In this document: positions 28,460-38,106 of the stretch, in pieces
Numbering within the stretch: the stretch's first letter is position 1
Layout of the letters: each line of letters begins with the position of its first letter
The notes under the pieces: model-generated
Seen by the model: the letters and a program-made list of their open reading frames with translations, nothing else
Database searches by the model: none
What the model was told of the DNA's origin: nothing
Translations under genes and position numbers: made by a program
Source: Pseudomonas lini
GTDB lineage: Bacteria; Pseudomonadota; Gammaproteobacteria; Pseudomonadales; Pseudomonadaceae
DNA length: 64,000 bases
NCBI RefSeq assembly: GCF_964063345.1
Contig: NZ_OZ061318.1
Location: 2,976,001-3,040,000, forward strand
Direction: 5' to 3'

Positions 28460-28630
28460 ATGAAACGCAAAAAGCAAAAAGCGAAGCCGTTAATGATTGC
28501 TGAGTATCATGCCGAGGCGCTCCGTTTAGCCGGAAACGTTTCTGCCAGCCAACATCGCTTTTTTAAAGTGGCGGCAACATATGGCAAAGAACTTGAACCT
28601 GATGGCTTGCTTGCAGGTGCACGAGCCTGA
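28460..28630 (+). CDS. small ORF of unknown function
   Basis: 56 residues: very basic start MKRKKQKAKPLMIAEYHAEA and a helical remainder (LRLAGNVSASQHRFFKVAAT). Unrecognised. It has a GAGGTG ribosome site 5 bp upstream of the ATG and an intrinsic terminator 15 bp after the stop, which together support a real gene. It lies in the accessory patch after higBA. Confidence 0.55.
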   Translation: MKRKKQKAKPLMIAEYHAEALRLAGNVSASQHRFFKVAATYGKELEPDGLLAGARA

Positions 28631-28644
28631 CTAGGCTCCCCGAA

Positions 28645-28670
28645 GAAACCGCCCGAGTGGCGGTTTTTTT
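28645..28670 (+). terminator. intrinsic terminator
   Basis: AAACCGCC, loop CGAGT, GGCGGTTT followed by TTTTT, after the small ORF. Confidence 0.85.
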
Positions 28671-28809
28671 GTGCCTCGCGATTGGCCTGCTTCGTACTTG
28701 CAACATCCAGTGAAAGTTTGTCGCCTAAACCACCCCACCAGAACTTCCTCCGCCAACTACCCTTCAAAAAACCGCAGGACGCGGTTCTCTGTCAGCTCAA
28801 GGAACGACC

Positions 28810-30303
28810 ATGTCCCTCTCCATCGTCCACAGCCGCGCCCAGGTCGGCGTGGAAGCGCCCGCCGTCACCGTAGAAGTCCATCTGGCCAACGGCTTGCCAT
28901 CGCTGACCATGGTTGGGCTACCTGAAGCGGCCGTGAAGGAAAGCAAGGACCGGGTACGCAGCGCGATCATCAATTCAGGTCTGCAATTTCCGGCGCGGCG
29001 TATCACCTTGAATCTCGCCCCGGCCGATTTACCGAAGGACGGCGGACGGTTCGATCTGGCGATTGCCCTGGGGATTCTGTCGGCCAGCGTGCAGGTCCCA
29101 ACATTGACGCTGGATGATGTGGAGTGTCTTGGGGAGTTGGCACTGTCGGGCGCGGTGCGGGCAGTTCGGGGTGTGTTGCCCGCTGCGCTGGCAGCGCGCA
29201 AGGCCGGACGCACACTGGTGGTGCCGCGAGCGAATGCCGAGGAGGCCTGCCTGGCTTCAGGGCTGAAAGTGATTGCGGTGGATCATTTGCTGGAAGCCGT
29301 CGCACATTTCAATGGCCACACGCCTATCGCGCCCTATGCTTCCAATGGTTTGCTCTACGCCAACAAACCCTACCCCGATTTGAATGAAGTGCAGGGGCAA
29401 CTCGCGGCCAAGCGCGCGTTGCTGATTGCGGCCGCGGGAGGTCATAACCTGCTGTTTAGTGGTCCACCCGGCACGGGAAAAACGTTGTTGGCGAGTCGTC
29501 TGCCGGGGCTGTTACCACCATTGTCCGAGAGCGAAGCACTGGAAGTCGCAGCGATTCAATCCGTCGCCAGTTGTGTGCCACTGAGCCATTGGCCACAGCG
29601 CCCCTTCCGACAGCCACACCATTCCGCTTCAGGCCCGGCACTGGTGGGCGGCGGCTCTAAACCGCAACCCGGCGAAATCACCCTCGCCCACCATGGTGTG
29701 CTGTTCCTCGATGAACTCCCGGAATTCGACCGCAAGGTGCTGGAGGTATTGAGAGAGCCACTGGAATCCGGCCACATCGTGATTTCCCGCGCCAAGGACC
29801 GCGTACGCTTCCCGGCGCGCTTTCAACTGGTCGCCGCGATGAATCCCTGCCCCTGTGGATATCTTGGCGAGCCGAGTGGCCGCTGTTCCTGTACGCCGGA
29901 CATGGTTCAGCGCTATCGCAACAAACTGTCGGGGCCGCTGCTGGACCGCATCGATCTGCATCTAACCGTAGCCCGGGAAAGCACGGCGTTGAACCCGATC
30001 AAAACCGGTGACGACACGGCCAGCGCTTCTGCCCTGGTCGCCCAGGCCCGGGAGCGCCAGCAACAGCGTCAAGGCTGCGCCAACGCCTTTCTCGACCTGC
30101 CAGGGCTACGCCAGCATTGCGCGTTATCCAAAGCCGATGAAGGCTGGCTGGAAAGCGCCTGCGAGCGACTGACCCTTTCGCTTCGTGCCGCTCACCGCCT
30201 ACTGAAAGTCGCCCGTACCCTGGCGGATCTGGAACAAGTAGACGCTATCGGTCGCAGCCACGTCGCCGAAGCACTGCAATATCGGCCATCAGCACCCAGC
30301 TAG
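28810..30303 (+). CDS. comM: YifB/ComM family AAA+ ATPase, 3' end rebuilt by the island insertion
   Basis: 497 residues. ComM is a hexameric helicase-like AAA+ protein promoting branch migration in natural transformation. An N-terminal Lon-protease-like domain (1-170) is followed by Mg-chelatase-type AAA+ with Walker A GPPGTGKTLLA, Walker B GVLFLDELPEF, a Cys cluster NPCPCGYLGEPSGRCSC and sensor/arginine region LLDRIDLHL. The C-terminal domain ends ALQYRPSAPS. A second, degenerate copy of the last about 35 codons occurs at 44775-44885, so a foreign segment has entered here. The left gene is full length and probably functional. Confidence 0.93.
   Translation: MSLSIVHSRAQVGVEAPAVTVEVHLANGLPSLTMVGLPEAAVKESKDRVRSAIINSGLQFPARRITLNLAPADLPKDGGRFDLAIALGILSASVQVPTLTLDDVECLGELALSGAVRAVRGVLPAALAARKAGRTLVVPRANAEEACLASGLKVIAVDHLLEAVAHFNGHTPIAPYASNGLLYANKPYPDLNEVQGQLAAKRALLIAAAGGHNLLFSGPPGTGKTLLASRLPGLLPPLSESEALEVAAIQSVASCVPLSHWPQRPFRQPHHSASGPALVGGGSKPQPGEITLAHHGVLFLDELPEFDRKVLEVLREPLESGHIVISRAKDRVRFPARFQLVAAMNPCPCGYLGEPSGRCSCTPDMVQRYRNKLSGPLLDRIDLHLTVARESTALNPIKTGDDTASASALVAQARERQQQRQGCANAFLDLPGLRQHCALSKADEGWLESACERLTLSLRAAHRLLKVARTLADLEQVDAIGRSHVAEALQYRPSAPS
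30274..30287 (+). repeat. left border repeat of the 14.6-kb island (att-like)
   Basis: CTGCAATATCGGCC, identical to 44859-44872. It lies in the last codons of yifB. It could be the recombination core or simply the best-conserved part of the duplicated gene end. Confidence 0.55.
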
Positions 30304-30402
30304 AGACGCAACAGGTTGGCACCGGATGCACCCGTTCGTCCCAAGCGTCTGGTTTTTCGCCCAATGATGACATCAGCCGGGTAATAGCCCGGAGCAAAAG
30401 GG

Positions 30403-31668
30403 TTAACGATAGACAGGATGACGGCGGCAGAGCGCCACCACCTGCTCACGCACGTGATGCCCGACCTTCTCGCTGTTGCCATTTTCCAGGGCGTCCAGTA
30501 CGTCGCACAACCAGCCCGCCAATTGTTCACATTCGATCACGCCGAAACCACGGGTGGTGATGGCCGGGGTACCGATGCGCAGCCCGGAGGTCACGAACGG
30601 TGAGCGCGGGTCGTTGGGCACCGAGTTCTTGTTGGCGGTGATGTAGGCATTGCTCAGGGCCGCATCGGCTTCCTTACCGGTATAAGGCCTGTCGGACAGG
30701 TCGATTAGCATCATGTGGTTATCGGTGCCACCGGAGACGATTTTGTAACCCCGCTCTTGCAGCACGGCCGCCATGGCCCGGGCGTTGATCACCACCTGCG
30801 CCTGATAGGTTTTGAACTCGGGCCTCAGTGCTTCCTTGAAAGCGACGGCCTTGGCGGCGATCTGGTGCATCAATGGGCCGCCCTGGACACCCGGGAATAC
30901 CGCAGAATCGAGCTTTTTGTAGAATGCTTCATCTTGCCCCTTGGACAAAATCAAGCCACCCCTTGGGCCCCGCAGGGTCTTGTGCGTAGTGCTGGTGACC
31001 ACATGGGCGTGCGGCAATGGGTCCGGGTATTCTCCCGCGGCGACCAACCCGGCGACGTGGGCCATATCGACCCAGAAAATGGCGCCGACCTTGTCGGCAA
31101 TGGCCCGCATGCGCGCCCAGTCTTTGTACCGGGAGTAGGCAGAAAAACCACCGATCAGCATCTTCGGCCGGGTTTCCAGGGCGATACGTTCCATCTCGTC
31201 GTAGTCGAGAAAGCCCGTCTGCGGGTCAAGGCCATAAGGAACGATCTTGTAATGACGGCCCGAGAAATTTGAAGGGTTGCCATGGGTCAGGTGCCCACCC
31301 TGAGCCAGGTTCATGCCCATCACCGTGTCGCCGGGATTGATCAAAGCCAGGAATACCGCGGCGTTCGCCTGTGCACCCGCATGTGGCTGCACATTGGCGT
31401 AGTCACAGTTGAACAGGGCCTTGACCCGCTCGATGGCCAGGCGCTCGGCCACATCGACATACTCACAGCCGCTGTAGTAGCGCTTGCCTGGATAGCCTTC
31501 GGCGTATTTGTTGGTGAGCACGGTGCTCTGGATTTTCATCACCAGAGGGCTGGCGTAATTTTCGGAAGCGATCAGTTCGACGTGGTCTTCCTGACGATGT
31601 TCTTCGTTATGAATCGCCTCACACAGCTCGGCGTCGAATGCTTTAAGGGTCAGTGTTGTGTCGTACAT
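30403..31668 (-). CDS. glyA: serine hydroxymethyltransferase, canonical copy in island
   Basis: 421 residues. Converts serine and tetrahydrofolate to glycine and methylene-THF. All key residues of the E. coli enzyme are present: Ser35 in LIASENY, Tyr55 in NKYAEGYPG, Asp and His in WVDMAHVAG, the PLP lysine K230 in [12 protein letters not shown], the glycines in GVQGGPLMH, and the carboxylate-binding Arg in SGLRIGTPA. Pseudomonads have other chromosomal glyA genes, so this is an extra copy. Last gene of the benE-yggS-argD-like-glyA operon driven from about 35.1 kb. The weak ribosome site leaves the start slightly uncertain. Confidence 0.94.
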   Translation of the reverse strand: MYDTTLTLKAFDAELCEAIHNEEHRQEDHVELIASENYASPLVMKIQSTVLTNKYAEGYPGKRYYSGCEYVDVAERLAIERVKALFNCDYANVQPHAGAQANAAVFLALINPGDTVMGMNLAQGGHLTHGNPSNFSGRHYKIVPYGLDPQTGFLDYDEMERIALETRPKMLIGGFSAYSRYKDWARMRAIADKVGAIFWVDMAHVAGLVAAGEYPDPLPHAHVVTSTTHKTLRGPRGGLILSKGQDEAFYKKLDSAVFPGVQGGPLMHQIAAKAVAFKEALRPEFKTYQAQVVINARAMAAVLQERGYKIVSGGTDNHMMLIDLSDRPYTGKEADAALSNAYITANKNSVPNDPRSPFVTSGLRIGTPAITTRGFGVIECEQLAGWLCDVLDALENGNSEKVGHHVREQVVALCRRHPVYR

Positions 31669-31702
31669 ATGAAGGGGTCCTTGGTTGGGAAAGTAAGCCG
31701 GT

Positions 31703-32875
31703 TTACGAGAAGAGCCGAGTAACACGCACTGCGATGTCGTCGATCTGCGAGTCCTCACAGATCAACGGCGGCAACAATCGGAGGGTGGTGCCGCGAGTCA
31801 CCGTTATCAGCAGGCGTTGTTCATCCCGCGCCCGGCCGACCAGTTCGGCACACTCACGGTTCAGTTCGATACCGACCATCAGGCCCAGGCCGCGAATGGA
31901 AACGACCTCGCTGTGATTGCCCAGCGCCTCCTGCAGCGCAGCCAGCAGCCGACGGCCAGATGTGGCTGCGCGCTGCGGGATGTGATCGCGCTCCATGATG
32001 TCGAGTACGGTGCATCCCACGCGGCAGGCCAGGGGGTTACCGCCGAAAGTGGAGGCATGATGGCCCGGGGAAAACAGTTCAGCGGCCTTACCCCGAGCCA
32101 GGCATGCGCCAATGGGAAAGCCATTGCCCAGTGCCTTGGCCAGCGTGATGACATCCGGCACTATCCCCGCGTGTTGGAAACCAAACCAGGCACCGGTGCG
32201 GCCCATCCCGGTTTGCACTTCATCGACCATCATCAGCCAATCGTGCTCGTCGCACAGTTGCCGCAGAGCCTGCAAATAACTGGTGGATGCGGCATGCACA
32301 CCGCCCTCACCCTGCACGGGCTCGACCAGTACCGCGACGATGTTGGGTGATTGCGCCGCCACCTCGCGGATCGCCTCGATGTTGTCGTAAGGCACCCGTA
32401 GAAAGCCTGGCATCAAAGGCTCAAAGCCACGCTGCACGGCCGGGTTCCCGGTGGCTGCGAGGGTGGCCAGGGTGCGACCGTGAAAGCTGTTTTCCATCAC
32501 TAACACTTGTGGCTGTGCCACGTGCCTGGCGTTGGCGTGCAGCCGGGCCAACTTGAGCGCCGCTTCGTTGGCTTCAGCCCCCGAGTTGCAAAAAAAGGCG
32601 CGTTGCATGCCCGACAAGACGCACAAACGCTCACTCAACTGCTCCTGCCATTCGATGCGAAACATGTTGGTGGTGTGCAGTAACTGGCTCGCTTGCTCGG
32701 CAATGGCGGCGGCGATTTCGGGGTTGGCATGCCCGAGACTGGTTACCGCCACACCGGCGATTGCATCCAGGTATTCGACCCCGTGCGTGTCCCACAGAGA
32801 TGCCCCTTGGCCTCGACTGAAGGAGACCGGCTGGCGAGCATAGTTGTGCATGAGGTACGAGGGTGCAGAGGACAT
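31703..32875 (-). CDS. class III PLP aminotransferase (acetylornithine-aminotransferase-like)
   Basis: 390 residues. Class III marks: [75 protein letters not shown] and the PLP lysine K247 in [14 protein letters not shown]; the phosphate-binding threonine is in [11 protein letters not shown]. Closest in feel to the ArgD/acetylornithine family and to the uncharacterised pseudomonad class III aminotransferases. Within the island it probably transaminates a pathway intermediate, or is a duplicate protecting arginine or amine metabolism. Substrate unknown. Gap to glyA is 34 bp. Confidence 0.88.
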   Translation of the reverse strand: MSSAPSYLMHNYARQPVSFSRGQGASLWDTHGVEYLDAIAGVAVTSLGHANPEIAAAIAEQASQLLHTTNMFRIEWQEQLSERLCVLSGMQRAFFCNSGAEANEAALKLARLHANARHVAQPQVLVMENSFHGRTLATLAATGNPAVQRGFEPLMPGFLRVPYDNIEAIREVAAQSPNIVAVLVEPVQGEGGVHAASTSYLQALRQLCDEHDWLMMVDEVQTGMGRTGAWFGFQHAGIVPDVITLAKALGNGFPIGACLARGKAAELFSPGHHASTFGGNPLACRVGCTVLDIMERDHIPQRAATSGRRLLAALQEALGNHSEVVSIRGLGLMVGIELNRECAELVGRARDEQRLLITVTRGTTLRLLPPLICEDSQIDDIAVRVTRLFS

Positions 32876-32931
32876 CGGATTGGCTTCCTGTAGAGCTGGA
32901 TCAAGATGTTTAAGGGGGGTGTCAGCGGCGG

Positions 32932-33750
32932 CTACTCATTACTTCCCGGGCGGGCATCCGCGGTCGGCCAGTAGTAGGCATCCGGCATGGCACGTGCGCC
33001 GAAGATGGCCTGACCGACACGCACCACGGTGGCCCCCTCTTCAATGGCGACTTCGAAATCACCGGACATGCCCATGGACAGTTCCTCCAGCCCGACGCCC
33101 GCCGGGGCGTGCTGGCGCAAGCGCTCGCGCAGTTCGCGCAGCCGCACAAAGCAAGGGCGGACACGGACCACGTCAGCCGAAAACAGCGCCAGTGTCATCA
33201 ATCCACGCACCCGTAACGCCGGGAACGCCGGCAGGGCGTTCAAAAAGTCCGCGACGGCTTCGGACGCCAAGCCATATTTGCTGGCTTCGCCGGAGGTATT
33301 GACCTGAACGAACACATCCAGCTGGCGCCCCTCGATGTGCAGGCGACGATCCAGGGCCTCGGCCACTCGCAAGCTGTCCAGCGCCTGAAACTCACTGGCA
33401 AAACGCGCCACCTGCTTGGCCTTGTTGGTTTGCAGGTGGCCGATAACCGACCATTGCAGGTCGGCCAGATCGGCCATGGCTTGTGATTTGCGCTGCGCTT
33501 CCTGAACTTTGTTCTCACCCAGTAGCCGGCAGCCGGCGGCGTAAGCCAGACGCAGATGAGCTTCATCAAAGGTTTTGCTGACCGGCAACAGGCGCACACT
33601 CGCCGGATCACGTCCGACCCGCAGACAGGCGTCAGCAATTCGCTGCTGCACGGCTGCCAGGTTGCGGCGAAAGTCCTCGACGCTGGTGGCCTGTGGGTAA
33701 CGGCCATGACGCTCGTGCAGGGTGACGGTTTCTTCCAATTGATCGAGCAT
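32932..33750 (-). CDS. YggS/PLPBP-family PLP homeostasis protein
   Basis: 272 residues, longer than the usual about 230 because of an N-terminal extension and a C-terminal tail. PLP-barrel fold: K59 in LLPVSKTF binds PLP; LLGENKVQEAQ, WSVIGHLQTNKAK, VQVNTSGEASKYGL and LSMGMSGDFEVAIEEGATVVRVGQAIFG are the family segments. YggS proteins buffer free PLP and have no known catalytic turnover. The housekeeping copy is normally next to proC/pilT, so this one is extra. Its ATG overlaps the benE-like stop. Its presence suggests the pathway disturbs PLP pools. Confidence 0.9.
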   Translation of the reverse strand: MLDQLEETVTLHERHGRYPQATSVEDFRRNLAAVQQRIADACLRVGRDPASVRLLPVSKTFDEAHLRLAYAAGCRLLGENKVQEAQRKSQAMADLADLQWSVIGHLQTNKAKQVARFASEFQALDSLRVAEALDRRLHIEGRQLDVFVQVNTSGEASKYGLASEAVADFLNALPAFPALRVRGLMTLALFSADVVRVRPCFVRLRELRERLRQHAPAGVGLEELSMGMSGDFEVAIEEGATVVRVGQAIFGARAMPDAYYWPTADARPGSNE

Positions 33751-35000
33751 CAGTGGGTGGCTCCTTTACTCGTCACAACAACGTCGGCAGCCGGAATGAC
33801 CACCGCCTCGCGACGCGGCAAGCGCCCATTGAGTAAGGCGTAGGCCGCCAGACCAATCAGCAATCCCCAGAACGCCCCACCGATCCCCAGCAAGGTGATG
33901 TTGGCGGCAGACGCCAGAAAGGTGATCAGCGAGGCTTCGCGGGTTTTGACGTCAGCCATGGCGCTGGCCAGGCTGGCGCCGATAGTGCCGAGCAGGGCCA
34001 GCCCGGCCAGCGTCGTAATGAAGGAGGCCGGTAACGCCATGAACACTGCAGCGAGGGTCACCCCGAAAATCCCGACGAGGATATAGAACACCCCCGCGGC
34101 AACCCCGGCGATCCAGCGCTTGGACGGATCCTCCGAGGCTTCCTTGCCGGTGCAGATAGCCGCAGTGATGGCGGCGACGTTGAAGGCGTGGGAACCAAAG
34201 GGCGCCATCAGCAAGGAGCCCAGCCCTGTGACCGTCAGGATAGGGTTGGCGCTGGTGCTAAAGCCATCGTTGCGCAGCACCAGCATGCCCGGCATGTACT
34301 GGCCAGTGAGGGTGATCAGAAACAGCGGCAGCGCCACGCTGAGCAGCGCATTGATCGAAAACTCAGGCTGGGTGAATACCGGTGCCGCGAATTGCAGCGC
34401 CAGCCCCGACAGTTCTACACGGCCCTGCGTCAGAAGAAACGCCAGCCCCAGCACCAGAATGCCTACCACCGCGTAGCGCGCGGTAAAGCGCTTGAGCGCA
34501 ACGTAAGCGGTAATCAGCAACCCGACCAACACGGGGTCAAGACTCATGCCACCAAATGCGCCTATACCGAACTGCAACAAGATGCCGGCCAACAGGCCCG
34601 CAGCCACACCCGGCGGAATCAGGCGAATGACTTTTTCGAAGCAGCCGGACAAACCCAGCAGCACGAAGGCGGCGGCCGAAATAATGTACGCACCTACTGC
34701 CTCGGCGTAGGGCGTGGTGGACAGCGCGACGACCAGAAAGGCCGCAGCGGGTGTCGACCAGGCAGTAATAATCGGCTCGCGGCTCACCCAACTGAGAAAC
34801 AGCCCGGTAATGCCCACGCCAATCGACACCGACCATACCCACGACGCCGTCAGCTCTGGGCTGAGCCCGGCCACTTTGGCGGCCTGAAAGACCAGGATGA
34901 ATGTGCCGCCATAATTGACGATGACTGAAATCAGCCCGGCGACAATCGGATGCAGAAGGTCGCGTAAACGCAGGGGCGATGGGGATGCTGAAGAAGACAT
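33750..35000 (-). CDS. BenE-family transporter
   Basis: 416 residues, about twelve membrane helices, N-terminus MSSSASPSPLRLRDLLHPIVAG. Features of the BenE benzoate:H+ symporter family: LSPELTASWVWSVSIGVGITG, WSTPAAAFLVV, GASLASAMADVKTREASLITFLASAANI. The substrate here need not be benzoate; the AurF-type enzyme nearby suggests an aromatic or other carboxylate, for import or export. AAGGAGC precedes the ATG at 35000. First gene of a four-gene operon whose promoter region carries the island operator at 35078-35118. Confidence 0.87.
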   Translation of the reverse strand: MSSSASPSPLRLRDLLHPIVAGLISVIVNYGGTFILVFQAAKVAGLSPELTASWVWSVSIGVGITGLFLSWVSREPIITAWSTPAAAFLVVALSTTPYAEAVGAYIISAAAFVLLGLSGCFEKVIRLIPPGVAAGLLAGILLQFGIGAFGGMSLDPVLVGLLITAYVALKRFTARYAVVGILVLGLAFLLTQGRVELSGLALQFAAPVFTQPEFSINALLSVALPLFLITLTGQYMPGMLVLRNDGFSTSANPILTVTGLGSLLMAPFGSHAFNVAAITAAICTGKEASEDPSKRWIAGVAAGVFYILVGIFGVTLAAVFMALPASFITTLAGLALLGTIGASLASAMADVKTREASLITFLASAANITLLGIGGAFWGLLIGLAAYALLNGRLPRREAVVIPAADVVVTSKGATH

Positions 35001-35077
35001 GATTGCTTTGCTCCTTGCAAAACGAGGTGTTTGCCCCGGGTGAGGGAATTTATAGCGCTGAAATGGCATGTTTTGCC

Positions 35078-35118
35078 CCTACACTTTCTTGTAGAAGGCC
35101 AGACCACTTACCAGACCG
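35078..35118 (-). promoter_or_regulatory. island operator 1 (benE operon promoter)
   Basis: Minus strand: CGGTCT, then TGGTCT 12 bp further, then TGTAGG 23 bp after that. It contains AAGTGGTCTGG, an 11-mer shared with operator 4 upstream of the MFS gene. Located in the 147-bp gap before benE. The TGGTCT-to-second-box spacing of 23 bp is the same in all five island operators. Confidence 0.7.
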
Positions 35119-35147
35119 CTTGCTGTGACTGAAAAGCGATCCCTGCC

Positions 35148-36230
35148 TCAGCCATGCACGCGGGCAAAATTCTTCATGAAGTCGCTCAATGCCTCGACCG
35201 CCTGCAGCGTGACTGCGTTATAGAGACTGGCTCGCATCCCGCCGACCGAGGCGTGCCCTTTTAGTCCATTGAGCCCGGCCTGTTCGGCCCGTTGCATAAA
35301 GGTCTTTTCCAGCGCTGCATCGGCGAGCAGGAATGGCACGTTGTTGATCGAACGAAACGGTGCCTGCACGCTGTTGCGGTAAAATCCATCACTGTCGTCG
35401 AGTGTGCGATACAGCAATTGGGCCTTGGCCTGGTTAAGCCGGTGAAGGGCGTCGAGGCCGCCGCTGCGCTTGATCCATTTGAGCGTCAGGCCGGTGAGGT
35501 ACCAAGGAAAGGTCGCCGGGGTGTTGAGCATCGACTGGGCGTCGTTGATGCGCGCGTAGTTGAGTATGTCCGGGGTAAACGTCTGCGCGGCATCCAGCAA
35601 CGCCGGGTCGACGATGACCACCGTCAGTCCGGCCACTCCCATGTTTTTTTGCGCGGCGGCATACACAAGGCCATGTTTAGCCACGTCAATCGGCTTGGAA
35701 AGCAGGCTTGAACAGGCGTCGCACACTAAAGGCGCCAAACCATCAGGCGCCTCGACGAATTGCAGGCCATGTACGGTTTCGTTCTCGGTGTAGTGCAGGT
35801 AGGCGGCGTTCGGGTTGAGGTTCCAGTCCGACACCTCGGGGATGCGATCAAAACCAGACGCCTTGCTGCTGGCGACGATGCGAACGTCGCAATAGCGCCG
35901 GGCGGCCTCGATGGCCTTGCCTGACCAGAGACCGGTATGCAGATAGTCTGCCGTGCGCTTATCCCCCAGCAGGTTCATCGGCACCTGGGCAAATTGCAGC
36001 GAGGCGCCCCCTTGCACGAACAGCACCTTGTACTCGCCGGGCACCTGCAAAATCTCCCGCAGGTCGTGCTCGGCCTGGTAGGCAACCTCCATGAACACCT
36101 CGCAGCGATGGCTGATTTCCATCACCGACATGCCCGTACCCGCGAAGTCAAAAAACTCCTCGTGCGCTTGCCTGAGTACTTCCATCGGCAACGCGGTTGG
36201 GCCTGCGCTGAAGTTGTATGACCTGGCCAT
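35148..36230 (-). CDS. serC: phosphoserine aminotransferase, extra copy
   Basis: 360 residues. SerC transaminates 3-phosphohydroxypyruvate (serine synthesis) and 4-phospho-3-oxothreonine (PLP synthesis). MARSYNFSAGPTALP, VQGGASLQFAQVPMNLL, the PLP-stacking Trp in TGLWSGKA, the PLP lysine K195 in AAAQKNMGVAGL and the C-terminal GHASVGGMRASLYNAV are all intact. The housekeeping serC sits with gyrA/pheA in pseudomonads, so this is a second copy. It is divergent from the MocR regulator, with operator 2 between them. Confidence 0.93.
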   Translation of the reverse strand: MARSYNFSAGPTALPMEVLRQAHEEFFDFAGTGMSVMEISHRCEVFMEVAYQAEHDLREILQVPGEYKVLFVQGGASLQFAQVPMNLLGDKRTADYLHTGLWSGKAIEAARRYCDVRIVASSKASGFDRIPEVSDWNLNPNAAYLHYTENETVHGLQFVEAPDGLAPLVCDACSSLLSKPIDVAKHGLVYAAAQKNMGVAGLTVVIVDPALLDAAQTFTPDILNYARINDAQSMLNTPATFPWYLTGLTLKWIKRSGGLDALHRLNQAKAQLLYRTLDDSDGFYRNSVQAPFRSINNVPFLLADAALEKTFMQRAEQAGLNGLKGHASVGGMRASLYNAVTLQAVEALSDFMKNFARVHG

Positions 36231-36333
36231 AGCTGAGTAACCCCTGTTCAAAATTGCTCGCAATGCACGTGATCGCCGAGCGCAAAGGCAGTGGCGAGGA
36301 GCGGATTCTACGGATAGGATGGCCTGCCCTTGC

Positions 36334-36362
36334 AGGCCAATTTATTCAATCGAGGCAGACCG
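36334..36362 (-). promoter_or_regulatory. island operator 2 (serC / regulator divergent promoter)
   Basis: Minus strand: CGGTCT and TGGCCT, again with starts 23 bp apart. The site touches the start codon of the regulator gene (36364) and lies upstream of serC, so it fits autorepression of the regulator and control of serC. An overlapping hairpin GGCCTGC/GCAGGCC (36321-36338) is present. Confidence 0.55.
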
Positions 36363-36363
36363 C

Positions 36364-37863
36364 ATGGCGAAAACGTTCGAACTGGAAACGCTGAAAATGC
36401 GCCTCAACGATGTTGAGTTTCAGCTATTGGATCTGCACCAACGGATTCAGCGCGCACTGCGTGCATTGATCCTGGAGGGTGCCCTTGACCCAGGCTTGAA
36501 GCTGCCCGCGACTCGGGTCTTGGCCAAGTCACTCGGGATTGCCCGCGACACCGTTGAGAACGCCTACGTGCAACTGCACCGCGACGGTTTTATCGTGCGG
36601 CGCGAGGGGGCTGGCAGTTATGTCTGCGAAACGCTGGGCACCGAATTGCGCGGCGCAGCGCGCCGACGCATCAAGGCGCAAGAAGTCAAAAGCAGCCAGG
36701 CGGCACCGGGGGCGGGATTGAGCCAGCGCGGGCGGATGATCTTCGCCAGTGGCGGCGTTACCGATCAGCAGGTGATCAAGGCGTTTGCAACTGGCCTGCC
36801 GGAAACCCGCACCTTCCCCACCGATGTCTGGGAGCGCTTGCAACGCCAGGTGATGAAGGACTATCGCGCCAACGTGCTGTTGCATGGCGACCCGCAAGGT
36901 GCCGAGCCGCTGCGCAAGGCGATTGCCACCTACTTGAACCTCGAACGCGGGGCCAAATGCTCCCCCGACCAGATCATGGTATTGAGCAGCACTCGCCAGG
37001 CACTTTTTCTGTGTGCGCAGTTGTTGGTGGATGCCGGCAAACCGATCCTGCTGGAAAACCCGGGCTACTATGGCGCCAAAAAGGCCTTTGAAACCGCCGA
37101 GACCAAGGTTCTGCCCATCGATGTCGATGAACTGGGCATACGCACTGACCTGCTATACGCCGACCGCAGCGGCGCCAATTGCGTCTATGTCACGCCGTCT
37201 CATCAATACCCCACCGGCGCGACCTTGCCACTGGAACGTCGTCTTGAGCTGATCAACTGGGCCGCAGAGAAGGGCAAGTGGGTCATCGAAGATGACTACG
37301 ACAGCGAATTTCACTACGACGGGCAACCGACCGCCTGCGTACAGGGCCTGGACAAGTACCAGCGTACGCTCTACATCGGCACCTTCAGCAAGACCCTCTA
37401 CCCCGGGTTGCGAATGGGCTACATGGTATTGCCCCACGAGTTGATCAAAGCCTTCACCTACGCGCGCAGCATGATGGACGGCCACACGCCACAAATCCTC
37501 CAACTGACCCTGGCGCGCTTTATGGAGGACGGCCATTACAACGCCCATGTCCGGGCCATGCGCAAGCTGTATGCCGGACGCCGTTCCATCATGCTCGACG
37601 CGATCGGCAAGCACTTGGACGGCATCGTTACCGCCTTGCGCCCGCCCGGCGGCCTACAAATTCCCTGCCTGCTGCACGATGGCTGGTCTGAGGAAAAAAC
37701 CATCCGCCAAGCGGCCAGCGCGGGCGTACAGCTTTCCGGTCTGAGCCGGTTGTATGCCGGCGAGGAGAAGAAACAAGGCTGGCTATTGGGTTACTCATCC
37801 CTGACCGCTTATGAAATCGAAGCGGCCATGCTGCGCCTGGCCAATGCCCTGAAAACCCGGTAG
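36364..37863 (+). CDS. MocR/GabR-type PLP-dependent transcriptional regulator
   Basis: 499 residues. The N-terminal GntR winged helix (about 15-85: LDLHQRIQRALRALILEGAL, TRVLAKSLGIARDTVENAY, GFIVRREGAGSYV) is joined by a linker to a class I aminotransferase-like domain (about 130-495) with DDYDSEFHYDG and the PLP lysine K343 in GTFSKTLYPGLRMGYM. MocR regulators sense PLP or its amino-acid/amine adducts and bind direct repeats. It is the only regulator in the island, next to serC, so it should control the five operators. Start MAKTFELETLK chosen over a longer frame that would begin at 36319. Confidence 0.9.
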   Translation: MAKTFELETLKMRLNDVEFQLLDLHQRIQRALRALILEGALDPGLKLPATRVLAKSLGIARDTVENAYVQLHRDGFIVRREGAGSYVCETLGTELRGAARRRIKAQEVKSSQAAPGAGLSQRGRMIFASGGVTDQQVIKAFATGLPETRTFPTDVWERLQRQVMKDYRANVLLHGDPQGAEPLRKAIATYLNLERGAKCSPDQIMVLSSTRQALFLCAQLLVDAGKPILLENPGYYGAKKAFETAETKVLPIDVDELGIRTDLLYADRSGANCVYVTPSHQYPTGATLPLERRLELINWAAEKGKWVIEDDYDSEFHYDGQPTACVQGLDKYQRTLYIGTFSKTLYPGLRMGYMVLPHELIKAFTYARSMMDGHTPQILQLTLARFMEDGHYNAHVRAMRKLYAGRRSIMLDAIGKHLDGIVTALRPPGGLQIPCLLHDGWSEEKTIRQAASAGVQLSGLSRLYAGEEKKQGWLLGYSSLTAYEIEAAMLRLANALKTR

Positions 37864-37878
37864 GGCAATGTCTGACGA

Positions 37879-38073
37879 CTAGTGGCCCAAGGCATAGTTC
37901 ATCAACAGGCGTTGCGTCTGGGCGGCAATCCGCGCGCGTTTCATCCCTTTGGCGCAGGCGACAACGTCTACCTCAAGACGGGGTTGCAACGGCTCGGCCA
38001 TGACCGTATTGAGCGGCTTGAGCCTCAGGGTTTGTAGTGCCCTGTATCGGCCGGGTTGGTTGCTATCAGGCAT
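37879..38073 (-). CDS. small basic protein downstream of glyA2, unknown function
   Basis: 64 residues, MPDSNQPGRYRALQTLRLKP onward, ending LLMNYALGH; basic, no membrane segment, no motif I know. AAAAGGAAT lies 5-6 bp before its ATG, and it follows the Lys-less SHMT gene by 33 bp on the same strand. That spacing and ribosome site argue for translation as part of the same operon. It could be a partner of the divergent SHMT. A fortuitous frame cannot be excluded. Confidence 0.5.
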   Translation of the reverse strand: MPDSNQPGRYRALQTLRLKPLNTVMAEPLQPRLEVDVVACAKGMKRARIAAQTQRLLMNYALGH

Positions 38074-38106
38074 TGGAATTCCTTTTCAGGCAAAAAGCGC
38101 AGGCGG

